NCBI GenBank assembly: GCA_964394085.1
Contig: CAYMWF010000009.1
Span: forward strand, 1-43,283
Reading direction: 5' to 3'
Source of the DNA: CAYMWF01 sp964394085 [NCBI: uncultured Gemmatimonadota bacterium]
GTDB taxonomy: Bacteria; GCA-2686955; CAYMWF01
DNA length: 43,283 nucleotides
The notes beneath the pieces were generated by a model, which was not told where the DNA came from, did not search any database, and was given only the letters and a program-made list of their open reading frames with translations. A program made the translations under genes and the position numbers. This document shows, one piece after another, positions 18,164 to 26,413 of the stretch. Within the stretch, counting starts at the first letter, position 1. Each line of letters opens with the position of its first letter.

Positions 18164-19606
18164 ATGACCAGGAAACTTTCAACTCCTGCAGCAGTAGCCG
18201 GGCTGATTTTGTTCACTGTTTTCGCATCCTGGGCTTACACATGGGAAAAAACCGAGTTCGCTCCGCTCAACCTTAACGGCTATATGGGCAGGATCACGGC
18301 ACATCCTACTCATCCAGCCAAAATTTACTTATGCACAGTCTCGCTTCCGGATATTCTCGGTGGAGGGATTCCTGAACCCGCAGACGGTCTCTGGATAACT
18401 AAAAACGCTGGCGATCACTGGTATCGCATGAGCGACGGCGTTTTTTTACCGGATTTCTCGGTTACAGAAGTAGCGATATGTAAAAGCAATCCCGATGTAA
18501 TGTACGCAGGTACGATGATGAACGGTATATTCAAATCCACCGACGGAGGAGGAAGCTGGGTAGATATCAACGGGTCATTTATTTACAATGGAGAAAGTTT
18601 TCCGAACGGGAAATGGACGGTGACATCGGTAGCCGTCGATCCGGGTAATCCCGACAAGGTATATATGGGTGTAGCCAACATCGGTGAACTGGATATCTTC
18701 AACATCTCGCCGGATCATCCCGGATTCTACTACAGCCACGACGGGGGACTTACATGGATATCCAACAACGACGGTCTTCCCCCAAGGGAGGATCTCATTT
18801 TCGATGGAAGCTCCAAAACCGCAGCACCGGTGAGCATTGTAGTACTTCCTCAGATGCCCAACTATATTATCCTGGGCATGGTGGAGATCCATGCGAATAT
18901 AAACCTGGTTTTCGGGAGGAACGCAGCTACCGACGGACGGGTTTTCTACAGTACCTCCTTCGGTACCGGCCAGTTCAACGAGACCAGCAACGGCTTGCCC
19001 ATCGACATCAAGCAGACACCCGAAGATCTGGGCAGCCTGGTCAGGGGTTCCGCTTCGCTTATGGTTCTTTCATCCGGTAATGGAACAAGCGTAAATCTAT
19101 GGGCATCTCATATCGGTATAACGTTCGAAGCGAACCTGACCACCACAAATATCTTCGTCAGATCAAAGGGTGTCTACAATACCAAGACAGGTGTCTGGAA
19201 CACCAAGAACAACGGTTTGCACTATATCTATGAATGGACGGACAACTGCAGTGAACCGGAAGCTCCTCAGGTATTTAAGGGAAGTTACAACAACCTCGGT
19301 CTCGGTGTCGGGCGGGGAGCCGCATCAAACTATTGCATGGTAGGCAACTTCCGTGCTGATGAAGGTAACGATAATGACAACACGAAGGTATATGCAACCA
19401 GCAACTCCGGCGGCACCTGGTTGAAAACCTGGGACACAGGACTCGCCAGCTCCGCGACGATGGGATATACAGAACCGATTGTACCCTTCGTGACGTTCAA
19501 CTCGAGCAACAGTTATATCTTCGCTCCGGTAATTTGGGCCGACGTCGATGAATGCGATGCATCACGGATTGATGATGGGGTTTACCGGTTATCCACTGCA
19601 CCATAG
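18164..19606 (+). CDS. Exported protein with BNR/Asp-box repeats (beta-propeller)
   Basis: A 480-residue protein with a signal peptide (about 1-25, ending ASWA). At least four Asp-box repeats of the S/T-x-D-x-G-x-x-W type recur: WITKNAGDHWYRMSDG, FKSTDGGGSWVDINGS, YYSHDGGLTWISNNDG and YATSNSGGTWLKTWDT. These mark beta-propellers of the sialidase/sortilin/WD40-like kind. No sialidase arginine triad or other catalytic site was seen, so binding or structural use is as likely as hydrolysis. ATG at 18164 has AAGGAG 7 bases upstream; a GTG at 18140 is less likely. No C-terminal sorting signal is seen. A strong terminator follows the stop. Confidence 0.7.
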   Translation: MTRKLSTPAAVAGLILFTVFASWAYTWEKTEFAPLNLNGYMGRITAHPTHPAKIYLCTVSLPDILGGGIPEPADGLWITKNAGDHWYRMSDGVFLPDFSVTEVAICKSNPDVMYAGTMMNGIFKSTDGGGSWVDINGSFIYNGESFPNGKWTVTSVAVDPGNPDKVYMGVANIGELDIFNISPDHPGFYYSHDGGLTWISNNDGLPPREDLIFDGSSKTAAPVSIVVLPQMPNYIILGMVEIHANINLVFGRNAATDGRVFYSTSFGTGQFNETSNGLPIDIKQTPEDLGSLVRGSASLMVLSSGNGTSVNLWASHIGITFEANLTTTNIFVRSKGVYNTKTGVWNTKNNGLHYIYEWTDNCSEPEAPQVFKGSYNNLGLGVGRGAASNYCMVGNFRADEGNDNDNTKVYATSNSGGTWLKTWDTGLASSATMGYTEPIVPFVTFNSSNSYIFAPVIWADVDECDASRIDDGVYRLSTAP

Positions 19607-19624
19607 AGGATCACTGATAGAATG

Positions 19625-19660
19625 AAACAAGCCGCCCGTTTTGCGAAGACGGCTTGTTTT
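19625..19660 (+). terminator. Rho-independent terminator
   Basis: Stem AAACAAGCCG / CGGCTTGTTT (10 bp) with a 15-base loop, followed by a T-rich tract (TTTTATTT). It lies 18 bases after the Asp-box gene and before the convergent kbl stop; the A-rich left arm could also serve kbl. Confidence 0.8.
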
Positions 19661-19696
19661 ATTTCCACCTGTGAATCAATGATCCGACGGGCAGGT

Positions 19697-20944
19697 CTAC
19701 CTTCCGTATTCTGCGATGATCTCCTTCTTGCCTTTACCCAGGATATCGAATTTCTTCCCGACTTTTTCGAAGGCCGCTAGAGCTATATCGAGATGTTTCG
19801 GTTTATGTGCGGCCGACAGCTGAGTGCGGATTCTCGCAGCCCCCTTCGGCACCACGGGGAAGAAGAAACCTATCACATAAACACCTTCGGCATACATATC
19901 CCGCGCAAAATCCTGAGCGAGTTTTGCATTGTAAAGCATGATCGGTACGATAGGGGATGCACCGGGTTTTACATCGAATCCCAGTTTTTCGAGCGACTCC
20001 CGCCAATATCCGGTATTCCACTCCAGTGTGTCGCGTCGTTCCGTGCTTTCAGTCAATATTTCGAGGACTTTTAGCGCAGCTGAGACGATCACCGGAGGCA
20101 TCGTGTTAGAAAACAGGTAAGGCCGAGCCCGCTGGCGACAAAGTTCTACGACTTCATGCCGGCCGCTCACGCAACCTCCCGATGCTCCTCCCAGTGCTTT
20201 CCCCAGAGTGGTCGTGATGATGTCGATTTCACCGTGAACTCCGAAATGCTCAGGCGTACCTCTTCCCGTCTTCCCTATGAAACCGGTGGCGTGAGAGTCG
20301 TCGACCAGTGTCATGGCTCCGTATTCCTTCGCCAGCGCTACAATTTCATCAAGCGGAGCCAGGTCGCCGTCCATCGAAAACACCCCGTCGACGACGATAA
20401 GCCTGATACGCGCATCTTTGTGGAGCTCAAGCTTCGATTCGAGATGTTTCATATTGGAATGCTTGAAAGAATCGTGCCTTGCTCCGCAAAGCCTGATGCC
20501 GTCGATAAGTGATGCATGAACGAGCCGGTCGGCGATGATCACATCTTCATCCGTAAGAATCGCTTCGAAAACTCCGGCATTCGCGTCCATGCAGGATGGG
20601 AAAAGGACCGTATCCTCGGTACCGAGAAAATCCGCCAGCCGCTGCTCGAGTTCGTGATGGATATCCTGGGTTCCGCAAATGAAGCGCACAGAAGACATCC
20701 CGTAACCTCGACTATCCAACCCCTCGTGAGCCGCCGCTACCACGTCAGGGTGACTCGAGAGACCCAGATAATTGTTGGCGCAGAAATTCAAAACCTTCTT
20801 GGTCGGCTCGCCGGCGGGGAATTCGACTTCTATTTCGGCAGCCTGCGGAGAGTGGATGAATCGCTCATCCTTGAACAGACCTGCTTCTCGAATTTCGTCC
20901 AGCGTTGCGCGAAACGATTGTCTGGTTGTTTCGGTGTAGGCCAT
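19697..20944 (-). CDS. kbl: 2-amino-3-ketobutyrate CoA ligase (glycine C-acetyltransferase) family
   Basis: A PLP-dependent alpha-oxoamine synthase of 415 residues (E. coli Kbl is 398). Family residues are clear: NFCANNYLGLSSHPD (53-67), VRFICGTQDIH (86-96), VVDGVFSMDGD, DDSHATGFIG (215-224), the PLP lysine in TTTLGKALGGASGG (Lys249), RARPYLFSN, and GFFFPVVPKGAARIRTQLSA. These last motifs match Kbl more closely than BioF or serine palmitoyltransferase as I remember them. Kbl joins glycine and acetyl-CoA or runs the reverse cleavage in threonine breakdown. No threonine dehydrogenase is nearby; instead an acyl carrier protein lies 17 bases upstream. GGAGG precedes the ATG. Confidence 0.88.
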   Translation of the reverse strand: MAYTETTRQSFRATLDEIREAGLFKDERFIHSPQAAEIEVEFPAGEPTKKVLNFCANNYLGLSSHPDVVAAAHEGLDSRGYGMSSVRFICGTQDIHHELEQRLADFLGTEDTVLFPSCMDANAGVFEAILTDEDVIIADRLVHASLIDGIRLCGARHDSFKHSNMKHLESKLELHKDARIRLIVVDGVFSMDGDLAPLDEIVALAKEYGAMTLVDDSHATGFIGKTGRGTPEHFGVHGEIDIITTTLGKALGGASGGCVSGRHEVVELCRQRARPYLFSNTMPPVIVSAALKVLEILTESTERRDTLEWNTGYWRESLEKLGFDVKPGASPIVPIMLYNAKLAQDFARDMYAEGVYVIGFFFPVVPKGAARIRTQLSAAHKPKHLDIALAAFEKVGKKFDILGKGKKEIIAEYGR

Positions 20945-20961
20945 GGCGGACTTCCTCCGGA

Positions 20962-21222
20962 TTAATTGCTTACTTCATCAAGCAAGTCGAGAATGTTGTT
21001 CACTGTATCGAATGCATCCGTTGTCGCCTTTGCGTCAGGGATCTGCACATCGTACTTTCTTTCTATGAATGCTTTTAATGAAACCATCGAGAAAGAATCG
21101 ACGATACCGCTCGATATCAGGGGGGTATCCGGGTCTATTTCTTCTTCGTCTTCTTCATCGATATATTCTTCAATAATATATTCAGTAATCACTTTGATTT
21201 TTTCTTCTCTGCTATCTGCCAT
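20962..21222 (-). CDS. Acyl carrier protein-like protein
   Basis: An 86-residue acidic protein with an acyl-carrier fold. GIVDSFSMVSLKAFIE (39-54) carries the 4'-phosphopantetheine attachment serine (Ser43 in DSF, where fatty-acid ACPs have DSL), followed by YDVQIPDAKATTDAF and a final helix NNILDLLDEV. Residues 17-33 are exceptionally acidic. It differs from housekeeping AcpP, so it is probably a dedicated carrier for the adjacent enzymes. AAGGAG precedes the ATG. It sits between acsA (80 bases upstream) and kbl (17 bases downstream), so the three are very likely one operon. Whether the carried group is acetyl, a longer acyl or an aminoacyl is unknown. Confidence 0.85.
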   Translation of the reverse strand: MADSREEKIKVITEYIIEEYIDEEDEEEIDPDTPLISSGIVDSFSMVSLKAFIERKYDVQIPDAKATTDAFDTVNNILDLLDEVSN

Positions 21223-21302
21223 TTTCTTCTCCTTATCAGGTATCCAAAGTTAACCCTTACCCGAGCAGCTTCCAAATATCCACTTTTATCTCAGGACCTG
21301 CT

Positions 21303-23003
21303 TCAATCATCCTCGAGTGTGGAAATATCTCCGATAGGTTCACCCCATTCCTGAGCCCGCAGCATGCGGCGCAGGATTTTACCGCTTCGAGTTTTAGGGA
21401 GTGAATCCATAAATTCGATTTCATGCGGCATCGCAAAAGGTGACAGCTTCTTCCTGATGAAGTTCATTATGCGAAGTTCCAGGTCGGCGTCGGCTTCGAA
21501 TCCAGGTTTGAGGCTTACGAATGCTTTGACGACTTCCATGTTGACTTCATCCGGTTTACCTACTGCCGCCGCTTCCGCAACGGCTTCGTGTTCTATAAGG
21601 GCTGATTCTATTTCAAAAGGACCGACGAGATGACCGCCCGTGTTTATTACATCATCATCACGTCCGACGAACCAGAAGTACCCATCCTCATCCACCATTC
21701 CGCGATCACCGCAGAGATACCAGTCATTTATAAACTTCTCATCGTAAGTACTTTTATTGTTCCAGTATGTTCTGAACATAGACGGCCAGCCGGGTTTGAG
21801 GCTGATGATACCAACCTTTCCCGGGGCATCCACGGGTTCATTCGAGGAAGGATCAAGTATCGCTGCTTCGATACCCGGAACCGGTTTACCCATCGAACCG
21901 GGTTTTATTTTCATTCCGGGATAATTGGATATCATTATGCAGCCGGTTTCGGTCTGCCAGTAAGTATCGTGAAACTGCAGACCGTAGGCTCGACCGGACC
22001 AGACAACGGCTTCGGCATTCAAGGGTTCTCCCACACTGCAAAGATGTCGAAGGCAGGACATGTCGAATTTTTTCGCCGTTTCGGTGCCTTCTTTCATCAG
22101 TAACCTGATTGCCGTCGGAGCGGAATACCAGACACTCACCCGGTTCCGCTCGATGAAACCGTACCATTTTTCAACATTGAAGCCGCTGTCGAGCACCACC
22201 TGCGTCACACCGCAGGCCCAGGGGCCGATAATACCGTATGAAGTGCCGGTGACCCACCCGGGATCAGCGGTGCACCAGTAGATGTCATCATCGGAAAGGT
22301 CCAGTGACCAGCGTGTCGTCATATACTGGCTGAATATTGATGAATGGACGTGCAGGGCACCCTTGGGTTTTCCCGTAGTACCCGAAGTGTAGTGAAGAAC
22401 CGAATGCGATTCCGGGCCGGTTCGGCAAATCTCGAAATTCTCGACCCGTCCCTCGGTTTCCATATTGAAAGGAGTTTCCGAATTTTTTAGAGCCCTCTCA
22501 CCCGCATCAACCACAATAATATGTTTCAAGGCTGGAAGTTTGTCCAGAATACGACGAACCTTCCGGGAATGCTTGACCGTCGTAATGACGGCGACCGTGT
22601 CGGAGTCATCAAGCCTTGTGAAAAGCGAATCCTCCCCGAAGGCGGAGAAGAGAGGCTGCGCGACGGCTCCGAGCTTGAGAATGCCGAGAAAAGAAAAATA
22701 CAACTCAGGCAACCGATCCATGAAAAGGCAGACCCGATCTCCCTCCTTCACCCCTTTACCTGCAAGCAAAGCTGCGAAGCCGTTGGAGAAAAGCCGCATA
22801 TCGTTAAATGTATATTTTTTCTGCTCACCGGCATGATTTTCCCATATCAAAGCCGTCTTTTCGCTCTTCCCCATCTCACAGATCCGATCGGTGCAATAAT
22901 ATCCGATATTTACAGGCTCACCGTCCTTGTATCCGAGTTCTTCCCGGGCTTTTGACCAGTCGAAATCATTCTTCCTTTTATCGTAATCACCGATATTGAA
23001 CAT
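21303..23003 (-). CDS. acsA: Acetyl-CoA synthetase (AMP-forming), AcsA type
   Basis: A 566-residue adenylating enzyme that activates acetate (or a related short acid) through an acyl-AMP. Motifs in order: LHYTSGTTGKPKGALH (ATP-binding P-loop), HDTYWQTETG (adenine site), WYLCGDRGMVDEDGY (ribose-binding Asp), GRDDDVINTGGHLVGPFEIE (hinge), and the catalytic lysine in LPKTRSGKILRRMLRA. Length and wording match Bacillus-type AcsA (about 570) rather than the 650-residue Acs. AAGGAG lies 7 bases before the ATG. It leads an operon with the acyl carrier protein and kbl; it may charge CoA for Kbl or load the carrier, which is inference. A perfect palindrome lies 52 bases upstream. Confidence 0.88.
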   Translation of the reverse strand: MFNIGDYDKRKNDFDWSKAREELGYKDGEPVNIGYYCTDRICEMGKSEKTALIWENHAGEQKKYTFNDMRLFSNGFAALLAGKGVKEGDRVCLFMDRLPELYFSFLGILKLGAVAQPLFSAFGEDSLFTRLDDSDTVAVITTVKHSRKVRRILDKLPALKHIIVVDAGERALKNSETPFNMETEGRVENFEICRTGPESHSVLHYTSGTTGKPKGALHVHSSIFSQYMTTRWSLDLSDDDIYWCTADPGWVTGTSYGIIGPWACGVTQVVLDSGFNVEKWYGFIERNRVSVWYSAPTAIRLLMKEGTETAKKFDMSCLRHLCSVGEPLNAEAVVWSGRAYGLQFHDTYWQTETGCIMISNYPGMKIKPGSMGKPVPGIEAAILDPSSNEPVDAPGKVGIISLKPGWPSMFRTYWNNKSTYDEKFINDWYLCGDRGMVDEDGYFWFVGRDDDVINTGGHLVGPFEIESALIEHEAVAEAAAVGKPDEVNMEVVKAFVSLKPGFEADADLELRIMNFIRKKLSPFAMPHEIEFMDSLPKTRSGKILRRMLRAQEWGEPIGDISTLEDD

Positions 23004-23054
23004 ATCCGACTCCTTCTGTTCCTGCTGCTATAAACCTTCGAGTATGTATAAACA

Positions 23055-23066
23055 TCACTTAAGTGA
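23055..23066. promoter_or_regulatory. Perfect 12-bp palindrome upstream of acsA
   Basis: TCACTTAAGTGA lies 52 bases upstream of the acsA start. A -10-like TATAC on the minus strand is immediately downstream of it. The position fits an operator controlling the acsA-ACP-kbl unit; the binding protein is unknown. Confidence 0.4.
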
Positions 23067-23187
23067 CCCGAACCGGGCAGTTCAGAATGAAAAACATCCG
23101 CCGGGACGGACGCTCTACGAACTTTCCGCGGTTCAGAGTATGTTCTAGGAATTGTGTATCAGGGTTCACACTCGATTTCAACAGATA

Positions 23188-24477
23188 TCAAATATCCGGG
23201 GAATCATCTTCCGAACTGGATTTTCCGGGCGCTTCCCTCGAATGTATCGATTTAAAAACCTCCTTGAAGACTTCCCGGATCGGCACCCCGGTTTGACGCG
23301 CCACACGGGCGCAGTCCTCATATTCAGGACTGCTTTTCACACCTCCGCCGGGAAGCTCCGCCATTTTTATTCGAACAGCCCCATACTTGGTTTCAATGGT
23401 TCTTATCTTACGCTGAAGGATCCGTCTGCCTACATTCCACCACCTCAATCCGAGCGTGGTCGTTTCTGTGAAAAGAATATCTCCAAGAGCCTTTACGTCC
23501 TCAGGTCTGGCAAGAATACTTATTGTTACTCCCGGTCTCCCCTTTTTCATCAACGACCGGATGAACCGCACATCGAGCGCACCGCATTCGAAAAGCCTCT
23601 CTCTTGCGTATGGTAAATGCTCCGGATTCATATCATCGATATCTGTCTCTATCTGAACAGCGGTTTCTTCAGATTCACCTTTTTCTGCAACCGTTCCAAG
23701 AAAAATCCTGAGAAGATTCGGCAGTCTTCCTCCCTCGCGGGCGCCAGCGCCATATCCCACCGCCGTATAATTGCCTTGTGATACCGAAGGAAGCGGAGAG
23801 GCAAGAGCCGCGAGGACAGCCGCCCCCGTGGGGGTGGTTCTCTCTCCAGCTTCATCATCCAGCAGCACAGGTAATCCGCGTAAAAGCAAAGCTGTTGCCG
23901 GAGCCGGAACAGGCAGGTAACCATGAGCAGTTTCAACCACCCCTGCCCCGCATCGAATCGGTCTGGTGTAGGTTCGCTCTACACCGAGCAGTTCCATGGC
24001 TGCGACTGCACCGACGATGTCAACGATCGAATCCACGGCGCCTACCTCATGGAAATGAACCTTCTCCATTGAAACGCCATGGACTGTTCCTTCCGCCCGG
24101 GCAAGAGCCTCGAAAACAGCGAGAGCCCTGGAAGTCACGGGGTCACCGAATCCTGCGTCGATTATGAGTTTTCTTATATCAGCGAAGCACCTGTGCGGAA
24201 TCCGACCGGGTTCGCTTTTTTCATGGAGCTTCACTCGGCATGCGGTTGCGGATAACCCCCGGATTACCTTCTTTTCGGCTGTTATTTCGTATCCGCCCAA
24301 CGCCAGCGGTGCCAGCGCGTCCCGAAGGGAATCGAGAGAAACTCCCGCATCGATAAGCGCGCCGAGTATCATATCCCCGGAAATTCCGGCAAAAGGATCG
24401 AAAACCAGAACGGTACCGTGCATAGTTTTATTTCTACCGGGTCCGTTCTTTTCTTCGAAACGGGCCTTTCGAGGCAT
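23188..24477 (-). CDS. larC: Nickel-pincer cofactor synthesis protein LarC
   Basis: LarC is the cyclometallase that inserts nickel into the pyridinium dithiocarboxylate precursor of the NPN cofactor used by LarA-type racemases. The family start VLVFDPFAGISGDMILGAL (about 24-42) is clear, with HFHEVGAVDSIVDIVG in the middle and LPGGGVKSSPEYEDCARVA near the end. At 429 residues it is a full-length single frame; in Lactobacillus plantarum larC is split and joined by frameshifting. AGGAAGG lies 8 bases before ATG 24477, which is 4 bases past the larB stop, so the genes are coupled. This start adds about 18 residues ahead of the usual N-terminus; ATG 24423 is the alternative but lacks a ribosome site. 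Confidence 0.9.
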   Translation of the reverse strand: MPRKARFEEKNGPGRNKTMHGTVLVFDPFAGISGDMILGALIDAGVSLDSLRDALAPLALGGYEITAEKKVIRGLSATACRVKLHEKSEPGRIPHRCFADIRKLIIDAGFGDPVTSRALAVFEALARAEGTVHGVSMEKVHFHEVGAVDSIVDIVGAVAAMELLGVERTYTRPIRCGAGVVETAHGYLPVPAPATALLLRGLPVLLDDEAGERTTPTGAAVLAALASPLPSVSQGNYTAVGYGAGAREGGRLPNLLRIFLGTVAEKGESEETAVQIETDIDDMNPEHLPYARERLFECGALDVRFIRSLMKKGRPGVTISILARPEDVKALGDILFTETTTLGLRWWNVGRRILQRKIRTIETKYGAVRIKMAELPGGGVKSSPEYEDCARVARQTGVPIREVFKEVFKSIHSREAPGKSSSEDDSPDI

Positions 24478-24481
24478 TCAG

Positions 24482-25231
24482 TTAATCCTTCCTGTTAATA
24501 AGCGCGGCTGCGTAACCTGCTCCGAATCCATTGTCGATATTTACAACGACCGTTCCGGCTGCGCAACTGTTGAGCATACCCAGTAGTGCGGCCACCCCGT
24601 TGAATCCGGCGCCGTAACCCACCGACGTGGGAACGGCGATTACGGGACAGTCAACGATTCCTTTAACAACGCTGGGGAGTGCGCCTTCCATACCTGCGAC
24701 TACTACGAGAACGGCGGAGTTTCGGAGGATCTCGTACCTGGCGAAAAGACGATGTATTCCGGCTACACCGACATCGTATACCCTCTCCACCCGATGTCCC
24801 ATGACTTCAGCCGTTACAGCTGCTTCTTCGGCCACGGGAATGTCGGACGTACCAGCAGTAACCACGCCTACAACACCTCTTCCCAGATCATCTTTGTCCA
24901 ACCGCTGGAAAATAATCCGGCCTTCCTCATTGTATTCGAGATCAGGGCATGTCTCGGCCACCATACTATAAAGTTCCGGATCCGCCCTGGTAGCCAGCAG
25001 GTTCCTGCTTCGTTCGAGGAGACGCAGGATGATGGTCGCGGCTTGCTCCCGGGTTTTCCCCTCGCACAGAACCACCTCGGGGAAACCGCTCCTCAGACAC
25101 CGGTGATGATCGAGGACGGCAAAGGGAAGTTCCTCGAAAGGGAGGCTGGACAGCTTCTCCATCGCATCATCCACACTCAAGTTATGTGCCTTCACTGCCT
25201 TCAGGATATTCTGGATATTATACTTATCCAT
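24482..25231 (-). CDS. larB: Pyridinium-3,5-biscarboxylic acid mononucleotide synthase LarB
   Basis: LarB carboxylates and hydrolyses nicotinic acid adenine dinucleotide, the first step of NPN cofactor synthesis. The 249-residue product has the LarB N-terminus with LDHHRCLRSGFPEVVLCEGK and then the PurE/AIR-carboxylase-like domain: VVTAGTSDIPVAEEAAVTAE, DVGVAGIHRL, VAGMEGALPSVVKG, PTSVGYGAGF and NIDNGFGAGYAAALI. ATG at 25231 is chosen because GGAG lies 7 bases upstream; the longer frame starts inside dus. It overlaps the dus stop by 8 bases and larC follows after 4 bases, so dus-larB-larC form one operon. larE and larA are not in this window. Confidence 0.92.
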   Translation of the reverse strand: MDKYNIQNILKAVKAHNLSVDDAMEKLSSLPFEELPFAVLDHHRCLRSGFPEVVLCEGKTREQAATIILRLLERSRNLLATRADPELYSMVAETCPDLEYNEEGRIIFQRLDKDDLGRGVVGVVTAGTSDIPVAEEAAVTAEVMGHRVERVYDVGVAGIHRLFARYEILRNSAVLVVVAGMEGALPSVVKGIVDCPVIAVPTSVGYGAGFNGVAALLGMLNSCAAGTVVVNIDNGFGAGYAAALINRKD

Positions 25232-26240
25232 TTTTTTCTCCACGCGGTCGATTCCCGCGGGTCTTTTCACGTTCGACTACAGAACGGTATGCTTTCTCGA
25301 TTATTTCAGGAACTTCGTCAGGCGTCGACGTCTGGTTCAAGCTTTGCCTGATCGCTCCGCCACCGGGCAGACCCTTCGAATAATAAGCGAAATGTTTACG
25401 CAGATCGAGGACAGCGGCGCGTTCCCCCTTTAGTCGCAACACCTCCCCGAAATGTTCCAGGAAGAGCTCCAGGCGATTGCTGAAAAGTGATGGGGGCGGT
25501 TCCGTCCCGGTTGCCACAAACTCTTTTATCTGCCCGAAAATCCACGGATTTCCGAGAGCTCCGTGCCCGATCATCACGGCTTGACACCCGGTGTTGTCAA
25601 ACATCTCGACCGCTTGCTTGGGGGTTGATATCCCACCGTTCCCGACAACCGGAAGTGTAACTGCGTCTGCAACCTTCCCAATCCATTCAGGAAGAGGAGG
25701 TCGTCCGTATCCCATGTCCCGTGACCTGGCGTGCACCGTGATGAATGAAACACCCGCAGCTTCCAGCAGTCTTGAAACCGACACCGCGTTCTCGGCGCCC
25801 AATCGCCAGCCTGTTCGGATCTTGGCCGAGACAGGTAGATTCACGGCCTGTATGACCGCCCGGGCGATGGCGGCAGCTTTCTCCGGTTCTTTTAAAAGTG
25901 CGGCTCCCGCTCCTTTCCGCACCACCTTCCTTGCTGGGCAGCCCATGTTGATATCAATGAAGTCAGGCCTGTAACGTTCCTCGATTAATTTCGCCGCAGC
26001 AGCCATCACTTCCGGAACAGCGCCGAAAATCTGCAGCCCGAAGGGGCGTTCAATATCTTCGAACCTGCACATTCTCAGGGTGGTTTCATCCTCCCTGACC
26101 AACGCTTCCGAGCTTAGCAGTTCAGATACCATAATGTCAGCACCGAATTTTTTACAAATTTTTCTGAAAACCGAGTCCGTATAACCTGCCATCGGCGCGA
26201 GAAAAAGGCTGCTTTGAATTTTGAAGTTGGTAATAACCAT
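25224..26240 (-). CDS. tRNA-dihydrouridine synthase, DusB-like
   Basis: A 338-residue FMN enzyme that reduces uridine to dihydrouridine in tRNA. Motifs: LFLAPMAGYTDSVFRKIC (12-29) at the barrel start, DINMGCPARKVVRKGAGAALL with catalytic Cys101, VSAKIRTGW, TVHARSRDMGY, VVGNGGIS and MIGHGALGNPWIF at the FMN phosphate site. Length fits DusB (about 320). Three in-frame starts exist; ATG 26240 begins just before the conserved domain and has GGA 8 bases upstream. The last codons overlap larB by 8 bases, an arrangement that implies coupled translation of a tRNA-modification gene with cofactor genes. Confidence 0.88.
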   Translation of the reverse strand: MVITNFKIQSSLFLAPMAGYTDSVFRKICKKFGADIMVSELLSSEALVREDETTLRMCRFEDIERPFGLQIFGAVPEVMAAAAKLIEERYRPDFIDINMGCPARKVVRKGAGAALLKEPEKAAAIARAVIQAVNLPVSAKIRTGWRLGAENAVSVSRLLEAAGVSFITVHARSRDMGYGRPPLPEWIGKVADAVTLPVVGNGGISTPKQAVEMFDNTGCQAVMIGHGALGNPWIFGQIKEFVATGTEPPPSLFSNRLELFLEHFGEVLRLKGERAAVLDLRKHFAYYSKGLPGGGAIRQSLNQTSTPDEVPEIIEKAYRSVVEREKTRGNRPRGEKNG

Positions 26241-26413
26241 CAATTTTTCCAGAATTGGGACGCTTTTCGATAATCGGGACATGGGAGCGCGATATTTTCG
26301 AACGACGCAAGGAAGGTTTTCCCTGCCCAATCAATATCAATTTAACGTGATCTGTTGTTTCCGGTGAGCGACTCGGTCCTGCGGACTGGAAACGGAGCTC
26401 TATACGCGCATCT

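Noticed and set aside
19697-20944. Serine palmitoyltransferase reading of the kbl gene
   Set aside because: The ACP/acyl-synthetase neighbours recall sphingolipid loci, but motifs such as RFICGTQD, GFFFPVVPKG and RIRTQLSA fit Kbl better; the sphingolipid idea is kept only as an analogy.
26241-26413. Terminator after the response regulator gene
   Set aside because: A nested imperfect hairpin with TTTCC/GGAAA arms is present but lacks a U-tract, so it was not called.
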